NCBI GenBank assembly: GCA_016218155.1
Contig: JACREQ010000074.1
Coordinates: 1 to 41,996 of the forward strand
From: Bacteroidia bacterium
GTDB taxonomy: Bacteria > Bacteroidota > Bacteroidia > Bacteroidales > GWA2-32-17
Direction: 5' to 3'
Length of the DNA stretch: 41,996 nt
A program made the translations under genes and the position numbers. This document shows positions 10,185-18,310 of the stretch, one piece after another. A model generated the notes under the pieces. That model saw only the letters and a program-made list of their open reading frames with translations. It was not told where the DNA came from and searched no databases. Positions within the stretch are counted from its first letter, which is position 1, and each line of letters starts with the position of its first letter.

Positions 10185-11120
10185 ATGAAAAACATAAAAT
10201 ACATTTTATTTATACTGACAATTGTTTTTTGTTTTGGGCAACTAAGTTCAATTGCCCAACAATTAACTTTAAGCAATCAGTATATTGTTAATAAATTTTC
10301 ACTTTCACCTGCATATGCCGGTCTTAATGAAAAATTTGAAATTTATGGCTCAACAAGAAATGAATGGATAGGAGTTTATGGTGCACCTTTAACAAATTCA
10401 ATATCGGCAAATGGTGCAATTGGTAAAAACATGGGGATTGGTGCAAGTATTTCAAATATGCAGGCAGGTATTTTTATCAATATTTCTACCAGTTTATATT
10501 ACTCATATCATATTCGTTTATCAAAAACAAAATTTCTTAGTTTTGGTTTAGGATGTGGCATGCTTGAAAATCATATTGACTTAAATAATAACGATGCTCA
10601 ATCAGATCCTATTTTTATGAGATCCGGATCAAAGAGTGCAATGATTGATGCTAGTTTTGGCATATTATATAGCAGTAAAAAATTACATATAGGTGCTTCT
10701 GCACCAAGATTATTAGGAAGAAGAACTGATAATAGCCTTTATGCTCTTTGGCCGCATTACCAAGCTTTTATGAGCTACAAACTGAATTTCAGTAAAACAT
10801 GGGCTATAAATCCAACTGCAATAATTCATTATCCTGTAGATGCTCCTTCATTTTATAATTTTACTATTCCTATTATTTACGATCAAAAAGTTTGGTTTAC
10901 ATTAATTTATAAAGAAACTGGTGACGCTGGAATCGGTATTGGAGCAAATCTTAAATCTAACCTTATTTTCAATTACACTTTTGAATGGTATGAGCATGGT
11001 TTGGCTCATAGATCAGGAGGCTCGCATGAATTAACACTAGGCTGGAGAATGAATAAAAAGAACACAGATCAACTTAAAAAGAATAAAAAGAAACCATATT
11101 ACGAATGGGTTAACAAATAA
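10185..11120 (+). CDS. PorP/SprF family type IX secretion membrane protein
   Basis: This 311-residue protein has a signal peptide (1-24) and the characteristic PorP/SprF opening of the mature part: a QYIVNKFSLSPAYAG segment, then a TRNEWIG motif. Alternating beta strands (GIGASISNMQAG, FLSFGLGCGM, GIGIGANLKSN) are consistent with an outer-membrane beta-barrel of about 14 strands, ending in a Lys-rich tail. In the family these proteins act with T9SS; SprF is needed for export of the adhesin SprB, which has a type B tail. Here the gene follows the type B PKD protein by 15 bp, so the two form a dedicated cargo/partner pair by inference. A strong terminator follows immediately. Confidence 0.92.
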   Translation: MKNIKYILFILTIVFCFGQLSSIAQQLTLSNQYIVNKFSLSPAYAGLNEKFEIYGSTRNEWIGVYGAPLTNSISANGAIGKNMGIGASISNMQAGIFINISTSLYYSYHIRLSKTKFLSFGLGCGMLENHIDLNNNDAQSDPIFMRSGSKSAMIDASFGILYSSKKLHIGASAPRLLGRRTDNSLYALWPHYQAFMSYKLNFSKTWAINPTAIIHYPVDAPSFYNFTIPIIYDQKVWFTLIYKETGDAGIGIGANLKSNLIFNYTFEWYEHGLAHRSGGSHELTLGWRMNKKNTDQLKKNKKKPYYEWVNK

Positions 11121-11146
11121 AAAAGGAGGCAATGCCTCCTTTTTTA
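11119..11146. terminator. Rho-independent terminator, probably bidirectional, after the PorP/SprF gene
   Basis: An 11-bp near-perfect stem (AAAAAGGAGGC pairing with GCCTCCTTTTT) closes on a 3-nt loop and runs into a T tract on the plus strand. The A-rich left side gives a T tract on the minus strand as well. It sits between two converging genes (stops at 11120 and 11164), so it can end both transcripts. Confidence 0.9.
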
Positions 11147-11163
11147 TTTGTGTTTTATTTTGC

Positions 11164-11904
11164 TTAATTATTTACTATTGCTATTTTATTTGGTGGGTTA
11201 TTATATGCTTCGGTAGTAACATCATTTAAAGATTTTGATTTCTTTGAAAGAACAAATCTGCATTTAGCAAATTTAGATACTGGCCAACCATACCATAATA
11301 CATAATCACCATACTGGTCTTTCATGTTATAACGGGCAGTAGTTTGGTTATCCCATACCCAGGTCATTTTATCACCGTCATCATTAAAAGAAACACCAAC
11401 ATTTATAAATTTATGATAAACAACTGTTTTTAACCATTGTGCTTCTACATTGAATAAAGATAAAATTTCAGCTAATGTATTTGTAGCACCGCCTCCAACT
11501 CCTTCGAGTTTCATTTCAAGAGCAAAACGATCAGGTGTACCATCTGCTACAAAAAATTCACCTCCGTTAAATGTAAGGTTTGCATAATTAAACCACTGGT
11601 TAATATTTGAAGAAATTTGAGTGAATTTACTATCACCATAAACCAAGTATGTAACCATTGGACCAGCTGTTGACAATACAGTATTATCACTACTCAAATA
11701 AAAAGCAGTCAAAGGAAGTAAGCTATTTTGCATTTTAGGTAAAATGTTAACACCGGATGAGTCATAAGCCTCAGAAATTACCCAAACACCTTCCATTTTA
11801 GTTTTAGTAGGTGTTTCATCTTTTTCCTTCTTACAACTAGAAAAGAAGAAAGTAACAGAAACAAGTGTAACAATTGTTAAAAATAGTGTATTCGTTTTTT
11901 TCAT
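11164..11904 (-). CDS. Lipoprotein of unknown function
   Basis: This 246-residue protein has a signal sequence ending in a lipobox FFSSC at C24, followed by KKEKDE, a charged stretch typical of Bacteroidota lipoproteins. The mature part starts with a lipocalin-like strand phrase (EGVWVISEAYDSSG) and contains repeated aromatic/Asn-rich strands, consistent with a beta-barrel or lipocalin-like fold. I cannot assign a family. The gene has its own TATTTTTG promoter box 22 nt upstream of the ATG, and its 3' end faces the shared terminator, so it is probably monocistronic. Confidence 0.75.
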   Translation of the reverse strand: MKKTNTLFLTIVTLVSVTFFFSSCKKEKDETPTKTKMEGVWVISEAYDSSGVNILPKMQNSLLPLTAFYLSSDNTVLSTAGPMVTYLVYGDSKFTQISSNINQWFNYANLTFNGGEFFVADGTPDRFALEMKLEGVGGGATNTLAEILSLFNVEAQWLKTVVYHKFINVGVSFNDDGDKMTWVWDNQTTARYNMKDQYGDYVLWYGWPVSKFAKCRFVLSKKSKSLNDVTTEAYNNPPNKIAIVNN

Positions 11905-11926
11905 ATTTGTGGTTTTTATTATTAAA

Positions 11927-11934
11927 CAAAAATA
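11927..11934 (-). promoter_or_regulatory. Bacteroidota -7 box (TATTTTTG) for the lipoprotein gene
   Basis: A perfect TAnnTTTG on the minus strand ending 22 nt before the ATG at 11904. Confidence 0.5.
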
Positions 11935-11983
11935 AAACTTTTATTAATACGAATTAAAATAAAAATTAGTTTCAATTGCAAAA

Positions 11984-12724
11984 TTATATTCTAAAACTAA
12001 GAAAATGATATTTCACTTTTTTAATCTTTTCTTCTCCATATTTATTATAAAATTCTTCGAGGAAAGTATTAAAAAAAACCTTTCCCTCTTTTGCCTTTTC
12101 TTTGGCTTCAATTGTTATATCTGAAAATTCGATATTAACTGTTCTTTTAGGAGCTAAAAAAAAGAAATTAATAATCACAATAAATATGCCTTTTAAAAAT
12201 GCCTTAAAAAATGAGGGAGATTTACCGGTTTTAGCTTTTGACCACATACTACCCCACAAACCACTAATTCTAACTCCAACAATCTCAGTATTTTCAGGAA
12301 TTTCAGATACAACAACCCAAGCACTTTTTTTGTTTTTAATTTTTTCAAATCCTTGTTCTGCTGTTTGTCCTGATGGATAAAGCAATACATTTTTACCATC
12401 TTTTATTGCTTCTATAACACTTTTATTTATCCTGTCAAGCACTGATGTATCTCTGCTACCTGCCGTTAAATCACTAACAGGAACAGCTTTTATACTATTT
12501 AATACTTGCTTTAATAAAGGTATTTTAAAATATGTTTCAGTAACTATTGGCATTACAGGTGTGTACTTTGAAATATGCGTAAAAAGGATTTGCGGATCAA
12601 CAATAGCCTGATGATTTGGCAAAAACAATTTTGGGTTTTTAGAACTAAGTAAATCAATTCCACGAATATTAACTTTGTACCGAAGCCTTAAAAGGTTTCT
12701 ATATATAAAAATAACAATACCCAT
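11984..12724 (-). CDS. PlsC-type acyltransferase (1-acylglycerophosphate / lysophospholipid acyltransferase)
   Basis: This 246-residue protein contains the PlsC/LPLAT core: motif I NHQAIVD with catalytic H38 and D43, a central segment with VPVSD, and a YPSGQ motif in place of the usual FPEGTR. One hydrophobic helix near residues 180-195 may anchor it to the inner membrane. It would transfer an acyl group to a lysophospholipid. The MFS gene upstream ends 8 bp before its start, an arrangement like E. coli lplT-aas, in which a lysophospholipid flippase works with an acyltransferase. Unlike Aas, this protein has no acyl-ACP synthetase (AMP-ligase) domain, so activated acyl donor must come from elsewhere. 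The exact substrate is inferred. Confidence 0.82.
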   Translation of the reverse strand: MGIVIFIYRNLLRLRYKVNIRGIDLLSSKNPKLFLPNHQAIVDPQILFTHISKYTPVMPIVTETYFKIPLLKQVLNSIKAVPVSDLTAGSRDTSVLDRINKSVIEAIKDGKNVLLYPSGQTAEQGFEKIKNKKSAWVVVSEIPENTEIVGVRISGLWGSMWSKAKTGKSPSFFKAFLKGIFIVIINFFFLAPKRTVNIEFSDITIEAKEKAKEGKVFFNTFLEEFYNKYGEEKIKKVKYHFLSFRI

Positions 12725-12732
12725 AGATTAAT

Positions 12733-13959
12733 TCATGGTAAAATTCTATTAACTCTTTCCCTCATTTCAGGTACAAATCTTACAAGTAGAAATGTTATGA
12801 CAATAACCGATAAAAGCAAAAACAAAAAAACCATATTTGTTCCAAATTTACCGGAAATAAAACCAAATAATCCTGAGCCAATAAAAAGCATTAAAAATGT
12901 AATAAAATTAGAATATGCAATCATGTCTCCCTGCTTTCGACCCTCAATTTTAGTCTGAATATAAGCACTTAACGGTACCATAAATATTCCGCTGAACATT
13001 GCTATAAAAAAGATAAAAACTGAAAACAAATAAACATTTGTTGGCTGAATTATGTAAACCAGAATTAAGAAAATTGCCATTCCAAAACCACCAATTGGAG
13101 TTAAAAGCAATTCTACTTTGCCTTTCGATATTAATCCCGAACTTAAACTTCCCAATCCGATTCCAATCAAGGCGATCGACATTACCATACTCATTTCTGT
13201 ATTCGATAATTTAAGTATTCCGGGGCAATGAACAATTAAATTCATTTGTAACATACCATCTATCATCCAGAAAGAGCCTAAACCTAAAACAATCAGATTC
13301 ATTCCCTTAAATCCTTTTACCCATTTAAATGAATTAATTAAAAACATAATTGGATTAATTGTTTCCGAAGAGCTTTTTAATGGCTCTGTTTCATTAGCTT
13401 TTATTAAAACAGTTGTAATAAAACTTAATACTGAAACTCCTATTAAAACAGCAGCCAGCAAATGGTAATTATAATGATCAGAAATTATTGAAGCCACTAC
13501 AGGCCCCACAATGTTTCCGAAAAATACAAGCATTTCCATTGCTCCAGTTCCGAAAGAAATACCTCTATTACCACCAATATCGCGAATTAAACCATATTTT
13601 GCAGGTGAAAATAATGTACTCACAACTCCAAGCAAAAAAATACAAACCAAAACGACATAAATATTTTCAATATAAAATCCTAAAGCTCCAATCACGTAAA
13701 TTGGAAACTCAACTATTCTGGAATACAAAATAATCTTCTTTTTATACATTATCTGCGCTAGTTTCCCTGCCAGTGGTGAGAAAAAAATGTACGGAACAAA
13801 AAATAAACCTGAAGCTAACGAAACAATATACGAATCGGCTCCTGAGTCTTTTGGAAACCAAGCTACCGAAATAGTAATTATCAGTAATTTGAAATAATTA
13901 TTGTTGAATACTCCTAAAAAGTTAGTAGAAAGTAGTGGTATCCATTTAGTTCCAGACAT
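12733..13959 (-). CDS. MFS transporter, LplT-like (putative lysophospholipid transporter)
   Basis: The 408-residue protein has about 12 hydrophobic helices typical of the major facilitator superfamily. Visible landmarks are FFSPLAGKLAQ after the second helix, matching the MFS loop 2-3 signature region, and SPAKYGLIRDI in helices 4-5, a phrase shared with LplT and LplT-Aas fusion proteins. By family the likely role is to move lysophospholipids across the inner membrane for re-acylation. The acyltransferase gene 8 bp downstream supports this. The start is ATG at 13959; the divergent gene starts at 14019, leaving only 59 bp for both promoters. Drug efflux is the main alternative. Confidence 0.82.
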   Translation of the reverse strand: MSGTKWIPLLSTNFLGVFNNNYFKLLIITISVAWFPKDSGADSYIVSLASGLFFVPYIFFSPLAGKLAQIMYKKKIILYSRIVEFPIYVIGALGFYIENIYVVLVCIFLLGVVSTLFSPAKYGLIRDIGGNRGISFGTGAMEMLVFFGNIVGPVVASIISDHYNYHLLAAVLIGVSVLSFITTVLIKANETEPLKSSSETINPIMFLINSFKWVKGFKGMNLIVLGLGSFWMIDGMLQMNLIVHCPGILKLSNTEMSMVMSIALIGIGLGSLSSGLISKGKVELLLTPIGGFGMAIFLILVYIIQPTNVYLFSVFIFFIAMFSGIFMVPLSAYIQTKIEGRKQGDMIAYSNFITFLMLFIGSGLFGFISGKFGTNMVFLFLLLSVIVITFLLVRFVPEMRERVNRILP

Positions 13960-14018
13960 TAAAATTATTTATAGTTTTTTATTATCTTGGCGCAAGTTAA
14001 TTAAAAAATCATTTTTAT

Positions 14019-15308
14019 ATGACAGGAACCCCTTGGGTTGATGCTTTTATTTTTGGAATAATAAGCGCAGTTTCTTTACCGTTAGGTGCATTACTATCCT
14101 TTATTTGGAAGCCAAAATCAAAAATCACAGCAGCACTTATGGCTTTTGGTGGTGGCGCTCTTCTTGCTGCTTTAACAATTGATTTAGTTGCAGTTGCAGT
14201 TCACAATGGTCATTTTTGGATATTAGCAATGGGATGTATTATTGGAGGAATATTCTATTTCTTTCTAAATCAAATAGTAAATAACAATGGTGGATTTCTT
14301 AGAAAAACTGGTACAGCACTTTCTCATTTAAAAAAAGTAAGACGTAAAAATCTAAATGAATTAGCAAAAAGAATAAGCACAATTCCACTTTTTCAACAAT
14401 TACCTGCAGATGAACTTCAGTCAATTATTCCCTACATTCAGAATAGGACTTATAAAACAGGAAAACACCTTGTACATCATGATGATCCTGGAGATAGATT
14501 ATTAATAATTGAATCGGGAAAAGTTAAATTAATTGACGAAGATAAAAACCTAACATTATTTGCCGAACAAAATGCTGTACTGGGCGAAATAGAACTATTA
14601 ACCGGAAGTAAGCACGAGTTTAGTATTATTGCCGAAACAGACGTATCTGTTTTTATGGTTTTAAAAACAGATTTTGATAAAATTGTTTCACAATCAGCTT
14701 TATTAACAAAAAAAGTTGAAGAAATTATTAATAATCAAATTGAATTATTAAAAGAAAATCATATAGTTAGCAACGAAAAAGCTGAAGCCTGGTATAAAAA
14801 AGCTATTTCCAACTTAGATGGAAAATCAAGCAGCATACATTCAAGCGACCTTAAAAGTCAATCAGTAAAACATGCGGGAGGCGCTGCACTTGCAATATGG
14901 TTAGGAATTATGTTGGATGGTATACCAGAATCAATTGTTATAGGTTCAAGCCTGCTAACAATGGGAACTATGAGCTTATCTTTACTTGCAGGTTTATTTT
15001 TATCAAATTTCCCGGAAGCATTATCTAGCTCAATAGGCTTAAGAGAACAAAAATTTTCAAAAATGAAAATATTGTTTATGTGGACAACCATAATGTTATT
15101 AACTGGTGTAGGAGCAATTGCTGGAAATGTTTTTTTTGCAAATGTAACTCATTCATACCTTGCTCTTATTGACGGATTAGCTGCAGGTGCTATGCTAACA
15201 ATGATTGCAGAAACAATGTTACCTGAAGCATTTCATATGGGAGGATCGGTAACAGGATTATCTACATTAATCGGTTTTCTAACTACAATTGCCTGTAAAT
15301 TCATTTAA
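14019..15308 (+). CDS. ZIP-like membrane protein with an inserted cyclic-nucleotide-binding-fold domain
   Basis: The 429-residue protein has three N-terminal membrane helices (about 8-28, 36-60, 66-84), a basic linker, a cNMP-binding-like domain (about 118-235, opening LFQQLPADELQ and containing LGEIELLTG) and about five C-terminal helices (285-429). The C-terminal half carries ZIP metal-transporter signatures in altered form: DGIPESIVIG (D300, E304) and SNFPEALSSS (S329, N330, E333), where ZIP proteins usually have HNxPEG-type motifs. The phosphate-binding cassette has GE at 189-190, but the usual Arg of the RxA element is replaced in the SKHEFSII segment. It may be a metal or ion transporter gated by a soluble sensor domain; ligand and ion are unknown. 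Divergent from the MFS gene. Confidence 0.78.
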   Translation: MTGTPWVDAFIFGIISAVSLPLGALLSFIWKPKSKITAALMAFGGGALLAALTIDLVAVAVHNGHFWILAMGCIIGGIFYFFLNQIVNNNGGFLRKTGTALSHLKKVRRKNLNELAKRISTIPLFQQLPADELQSIIPYIQNRTYKTGKHLVHHDDPGDRLLIIESGKVKLIDEDKNLTLFAEQNAVLGEIELLTGSKHEFSIIAETDVSVFMVLKTDFDKIVSQSALLTKKVEEIINNQIELLKENHIVSNEKAEAWYKKAISNLDGKSSSIHSSDLKSQSVKHAGGAALAIWLGIMLDGIPESIVIGSSLLTMGTMSLSLLAGLFLSNFPEALSSSIGLREQKFSKMKILFMWTTIMLLTGVGAIAGNVFFANVTHSYLALIDGLAAGAMLTMIAETMLPEAFHMGGSVTGLSTLIGFLTTIACKFI

Positions 15309-15370
15309 TTAAAACCTTGAATATTTATATTTAAAGAACCATAAATTCTGGATTAACAAAAAATATAAAA

Positions 15371-18295
15371 ATGAATTCTATAAATTTTCAAGAAAAACTT
15401 AAAATATTCTCAAATTACTTTGAAGGTGACGTATATACCGACGAAACAACAAGACTACTATATGCAACAGATGCATCTGCTTATCGCGAAAAACCTATTG
15501 CAGTTATTCGTCCAAAAAATGTAAGCGATGTTAAAAAAGTTGTTGCATTTGCATCAAAAAATAATGTACCAATTATTCCCAGAACCGCCGGAACCTCATT
15601 AGCCGGACAAGTTGTGGGAAACGGAATTATTGTTGACGTTTCAAAATACCTTACCAAAGTTATTGAAATTAACGAACAAGAAAAATGGGTTAGAGTTGAA
15701 CCAGGTGTGGTATTGGATGAATTAAACAAAATTCTTGCACCAAAAGGATTGTTTTTCGGACCCGAAACATCAACTTCTACAAGATGTATGATTGGCGGAA
15801 TGGTTGGCAATAATTCCTGTGGGGCTCATTCTTTAATTTATGGAAGTACAAGAGATCATCTTTTAGAGTTAAATACTATTTTAAGTGATGGTTCAATTGC
15901 AGAGTTTAAACAAATTAATAATGATGAATTTAAACAAAAGCAAAAAGGTGATAAATTAGAAAATAAAATATACCAGAATATCAATGAAATCTTATCTGAC
16001 AAATCAAATATTGAGGAAATAAATAAGCAATATCCTGATTCAAGAATTCATCGAAGAAATACTGGTTATGCAATTGACATACTGAGTTTAACCTCTCCAT
16101 TTTCAGAAAATGAGACACCATTCAACTTTTGTAAATTATTAGCCGGATCTGAAGGAACTCTGGCTTTTACTACAGAAATAAAACTTAATCTTGTTGACTT
16201 ACCGCCGAAAGAAATAGGTTTGGTTTGCATTCATATGAATTCTCTGGAAGATACTTTTAAAGGAAATCTTGTAGCCCTAAAACACAATCCTACTTCAATT
16301 GAGTTGATGGACAAAGCAATACTTGATCTTACAAAAGGAAATATTGAGCAAAACAAAAACCGTTTCTTTCTTGAAGGTGATCCTCAAGCACTTTTAATTG
16401 TTGAATTTGCAAAAGAAACCCGTGAAGAAATTATCGAAATTGCAAAAAGTCTTGAAACCGATATGCGTGCGAATGGTTTCGGATATCATTTTCCTGTTGT
16501 GTTTGGTGCCGATACAAAAAAGGTCTGGAATCTCAGAAAAGCAGGCTTAGGTGTACTAAGTACTTTACCAGGTGACGCTAAACCAGTTCCTGTAATTGAA
16601 GATACAGCTGTTCATCCTGATGTACTTCCTGAATACATGGCTGACTTAAACAATTTATTTAAGAAACATAATCTAAGTTGCATATACTATGCACATATTG
16701 CAACCGGAGAAATTCATATGCGCCCGGTTTTAAATCTCAAAATAAAGAAGGATGTAGAGCTTTTCAGAACAATTGCAAAAGAATCTGCGGAGCTAGTTAA
16801 AAAATATCGTGGCTCATTAAGTGGCGAACATGGTGATGGTAGGCTAAGAGGTGAATTTATTCCTTATATGATTGGCGATCACTGTTATTCGCTTTTAAAA
16901 CAGATAAAAGAGACTTGGGACCCAAAACATATATTCAATCCTGGGAAAATTACTGACACACCTCCCATGAATTCGAGTTTAAGGTTTGAAACTGATAAAG
17001 AAATTAGAAAGATTGAAACCATTTTTGATTTCTCTCAGGATTTGGGAATTTTAGGTTCAGTAGAAAAATGTAACGGCTCTGCCGATTGTCGAAAATCTGA
17101 AATTATTGGAGGTACAATGTGCCCCAGTTTCATGGCGAGCAAAAATGAAAACCAATCTACCCGTGCAAGAGCAAATATTTTACGCGAATACTTGACTAAT
17201 AGTAAAAAAATAAATCCATTCGCACATAAAGAAATTTATGAAATAATGGACCTTTGCTTATCGTGTAAAGCATGTAAATCAGAATGTCCAAGTGGTGTAG
17301 ATGTTACAAAAATGAAGGCAGAATTCCTTCAACATTATTATGATGAGAATGGAACTCCTTTAAGGACAAAAATGATAGCTTTAAGTCCAAAAATTAATCA
17401 ATTTGGATCCAATTTTTCCGGAATTTTTAATCTGTTTTCTAACCTAGGAAAATCGTTTATTGGATTTTCGACTAAGAGAAAAATTCCAAAAGTTTATAGT
17501 GAAACTCTTATTCAGTATTTTGAAAAAAACTCAAATCGTCATTCTGGACTTGTTTCAGAATCTCCTAAAAAGGTTTATTTATTTGCTGATGAATTCACAA
17601 ATTTAAATGAACCTGAAATTGGTATTAAAGCTATCCTCCTGTTAAATAAATTAGGTTACGAGGTAATTATTCCAAAACATGTAGTTAGTGGCAGAACTTA
17701 TTTCTCAAAGGGTTTATTACGAAAAGCAAAAGTTATTGCCGAGCAGAATATAAATTATCTCTCTGAAATAATAACAGAAGAAACTCCTTTAATTGGAATC
17801 GAACCATCAGCAATTTTAGCATTCAGAGATGAATATCCTGAAATTGTTGAAAAATCATTAGTCGAAAAATCCAAAGTATTAGCAAAAAGCACTTTAATGA
17901 TTGATGAATTTATTGCTGCAGAATTTGCAAAAGGAAATATTAAATCAGAATCATTCACTTCAGAAGCTGCAGAAATAAAACTACATGGACATTGTCAGCA
18001 AAAATCTATTGCCTCCACTGCTCCTACTTTAAAAATGCTTACTATTCCAACAAATTATAAAGCTACCGAAATCCCTTCGGGATGTTGTGGTATGGCAGGC
18101 TCATTTGGTTATGAAAAGGAGCATTACGAACTATCAATGCAAATTGGTGAATTGGTATTATTTCCTGAAATCAGAAAAACAGATACCAAAACTATAATTG
18201 CTGCGACAGGAACAAGTTGTCGTTGCCAGATTGAAGATGGAACAGGAAGAAAAGCATTGCATCCAGTTGAAATTTTGTGGGAGGCGATGATTTAA
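15371..18295 (+). CDS. FAD-binding and [4Fe-4S] D-lactate / glycolate-type dehydrogenase (GlcD-GlpC-like fusion)
   Basis: The 974-residue protein joins an FAD-linked oxidase half (about 1-535) to an iron-sulfur half. The FAD part shows PRTAGTSLAGQ, GGMVGNNSCGAHS and a C-terminal SGEHGDGRLRGEF motif typical of D-lactate and glycolate dehydrogenases. The iron-sulfur part has C567-x5-C573-x10-C584-P and the compact cluster C629, C632, C635, C639 (CLSCKACKSECP). It is followed by CCG-type cysteine-rich segments (HGHCQQKS near residue 877; GCCGMAGSFGYE). By family it oxidises a 2-hydroxyacid such as D-lactate and passes electrons to quinone at the inner membrane. Residues R723-P732 in the linker between the iron-sulfur and CCG parts match a Bacteroidota repeat element read in frame (see that feature). 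The exact substrate is inferred. Confidence 0.9.
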   Translation: MNSINFQEKLKIFSNYFEGDVYTDETTRLLYATDASAYREKPIAVIRPKNVSDVKKVVAFASKNNVPIIPRTAGTSLAGQVVGNGIIVDVSKYLTKVIEINEQEKWVRVEPGVVLDELNKILAPKGLFFGPETSTSTRCMIGGMVGNNSCGAHSLIYGSTRDHLLELNTILSDGSIAEFKQINNDEFKQKQKGDKLENKIYQNINEILSDKSNIEEINKQYPDSRIHRRNTGYAIDILSLTSPFSENETPFNFCKLLAGSEGTLAFTTEIKLNLVDLPPKEIGLVCIHMNSLEDTFKGNLVALKHNPTSIELMDKAILDLTKGNIEQNKNRFFLEGDPQALLIVEFAKETREEIIEIAKSLETDMRANGFGYHFPVVFGADTKKVWNLRKAGLGVLSTLPGDAKPVPVIEDTAVHPDVLPEYMADLNNLFKKHNLSCIYYAHIATGEIHMRPVLNLKIKKDVELFRTIAKESAELVKKYRGSLSGEHGDGRLRGEFIPYMIGDHCYSLLKQIKETWDPKHIFNPGKITDTPPMNSSLRFETDKEIRKIETIFDFSQDLGILGSVEKCNGSADCRKSEIIGGTMCPSFMASKNENQSTRARANILREYLTNSKKINPFAHKEIYEIMDLCLSCKACKSECPSGVDVTKMKAEFLQHYYDENGTPLRTKMIALSPKINQFGSNFSGIFNLFSNLGKSFIGFSTKRKIPKVYSETLIQYFEKNSNRHSGLVSESPKKVYLFADEFTNLNEPEIGIKAILLLNKLGYEVIIPKHVVSGRTYFSKGLLRKAKVIAEQNINYLSEIITEETPLIGIEPSAILAFRDEYPEIVEKSLVEKSKVLAKSTLMIDEFIAAEFAKGNIKSESFTSEAAEIKLHGHCQQKSIASTAPTLKMLTIPTNYKATEIPSGCCGMAGSFGYEKEHYELSMQIGELVLFPEIRKTDTKTIIAATGTSCRCQIEDGTGRKALHPVEILWEAMI
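17537..17564 (+). repeat. Repeat-element half embedded in frame in the dehydrogenase gene
   Basis: A stretch beginning CGTCATTCTGGACTTG and ending CAGAATCTC resembles a half-unit of the GTCATTCTG intergenic repeats in this window and encodes RHSGLVSES in frame. It falls in a variable linker between two conserved cysteine-containing domains, where an insertion would be tolerated. Confidence 0.65.
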
Positions 18296-18310
18296 TGATG
18301 CTTACAAAAG

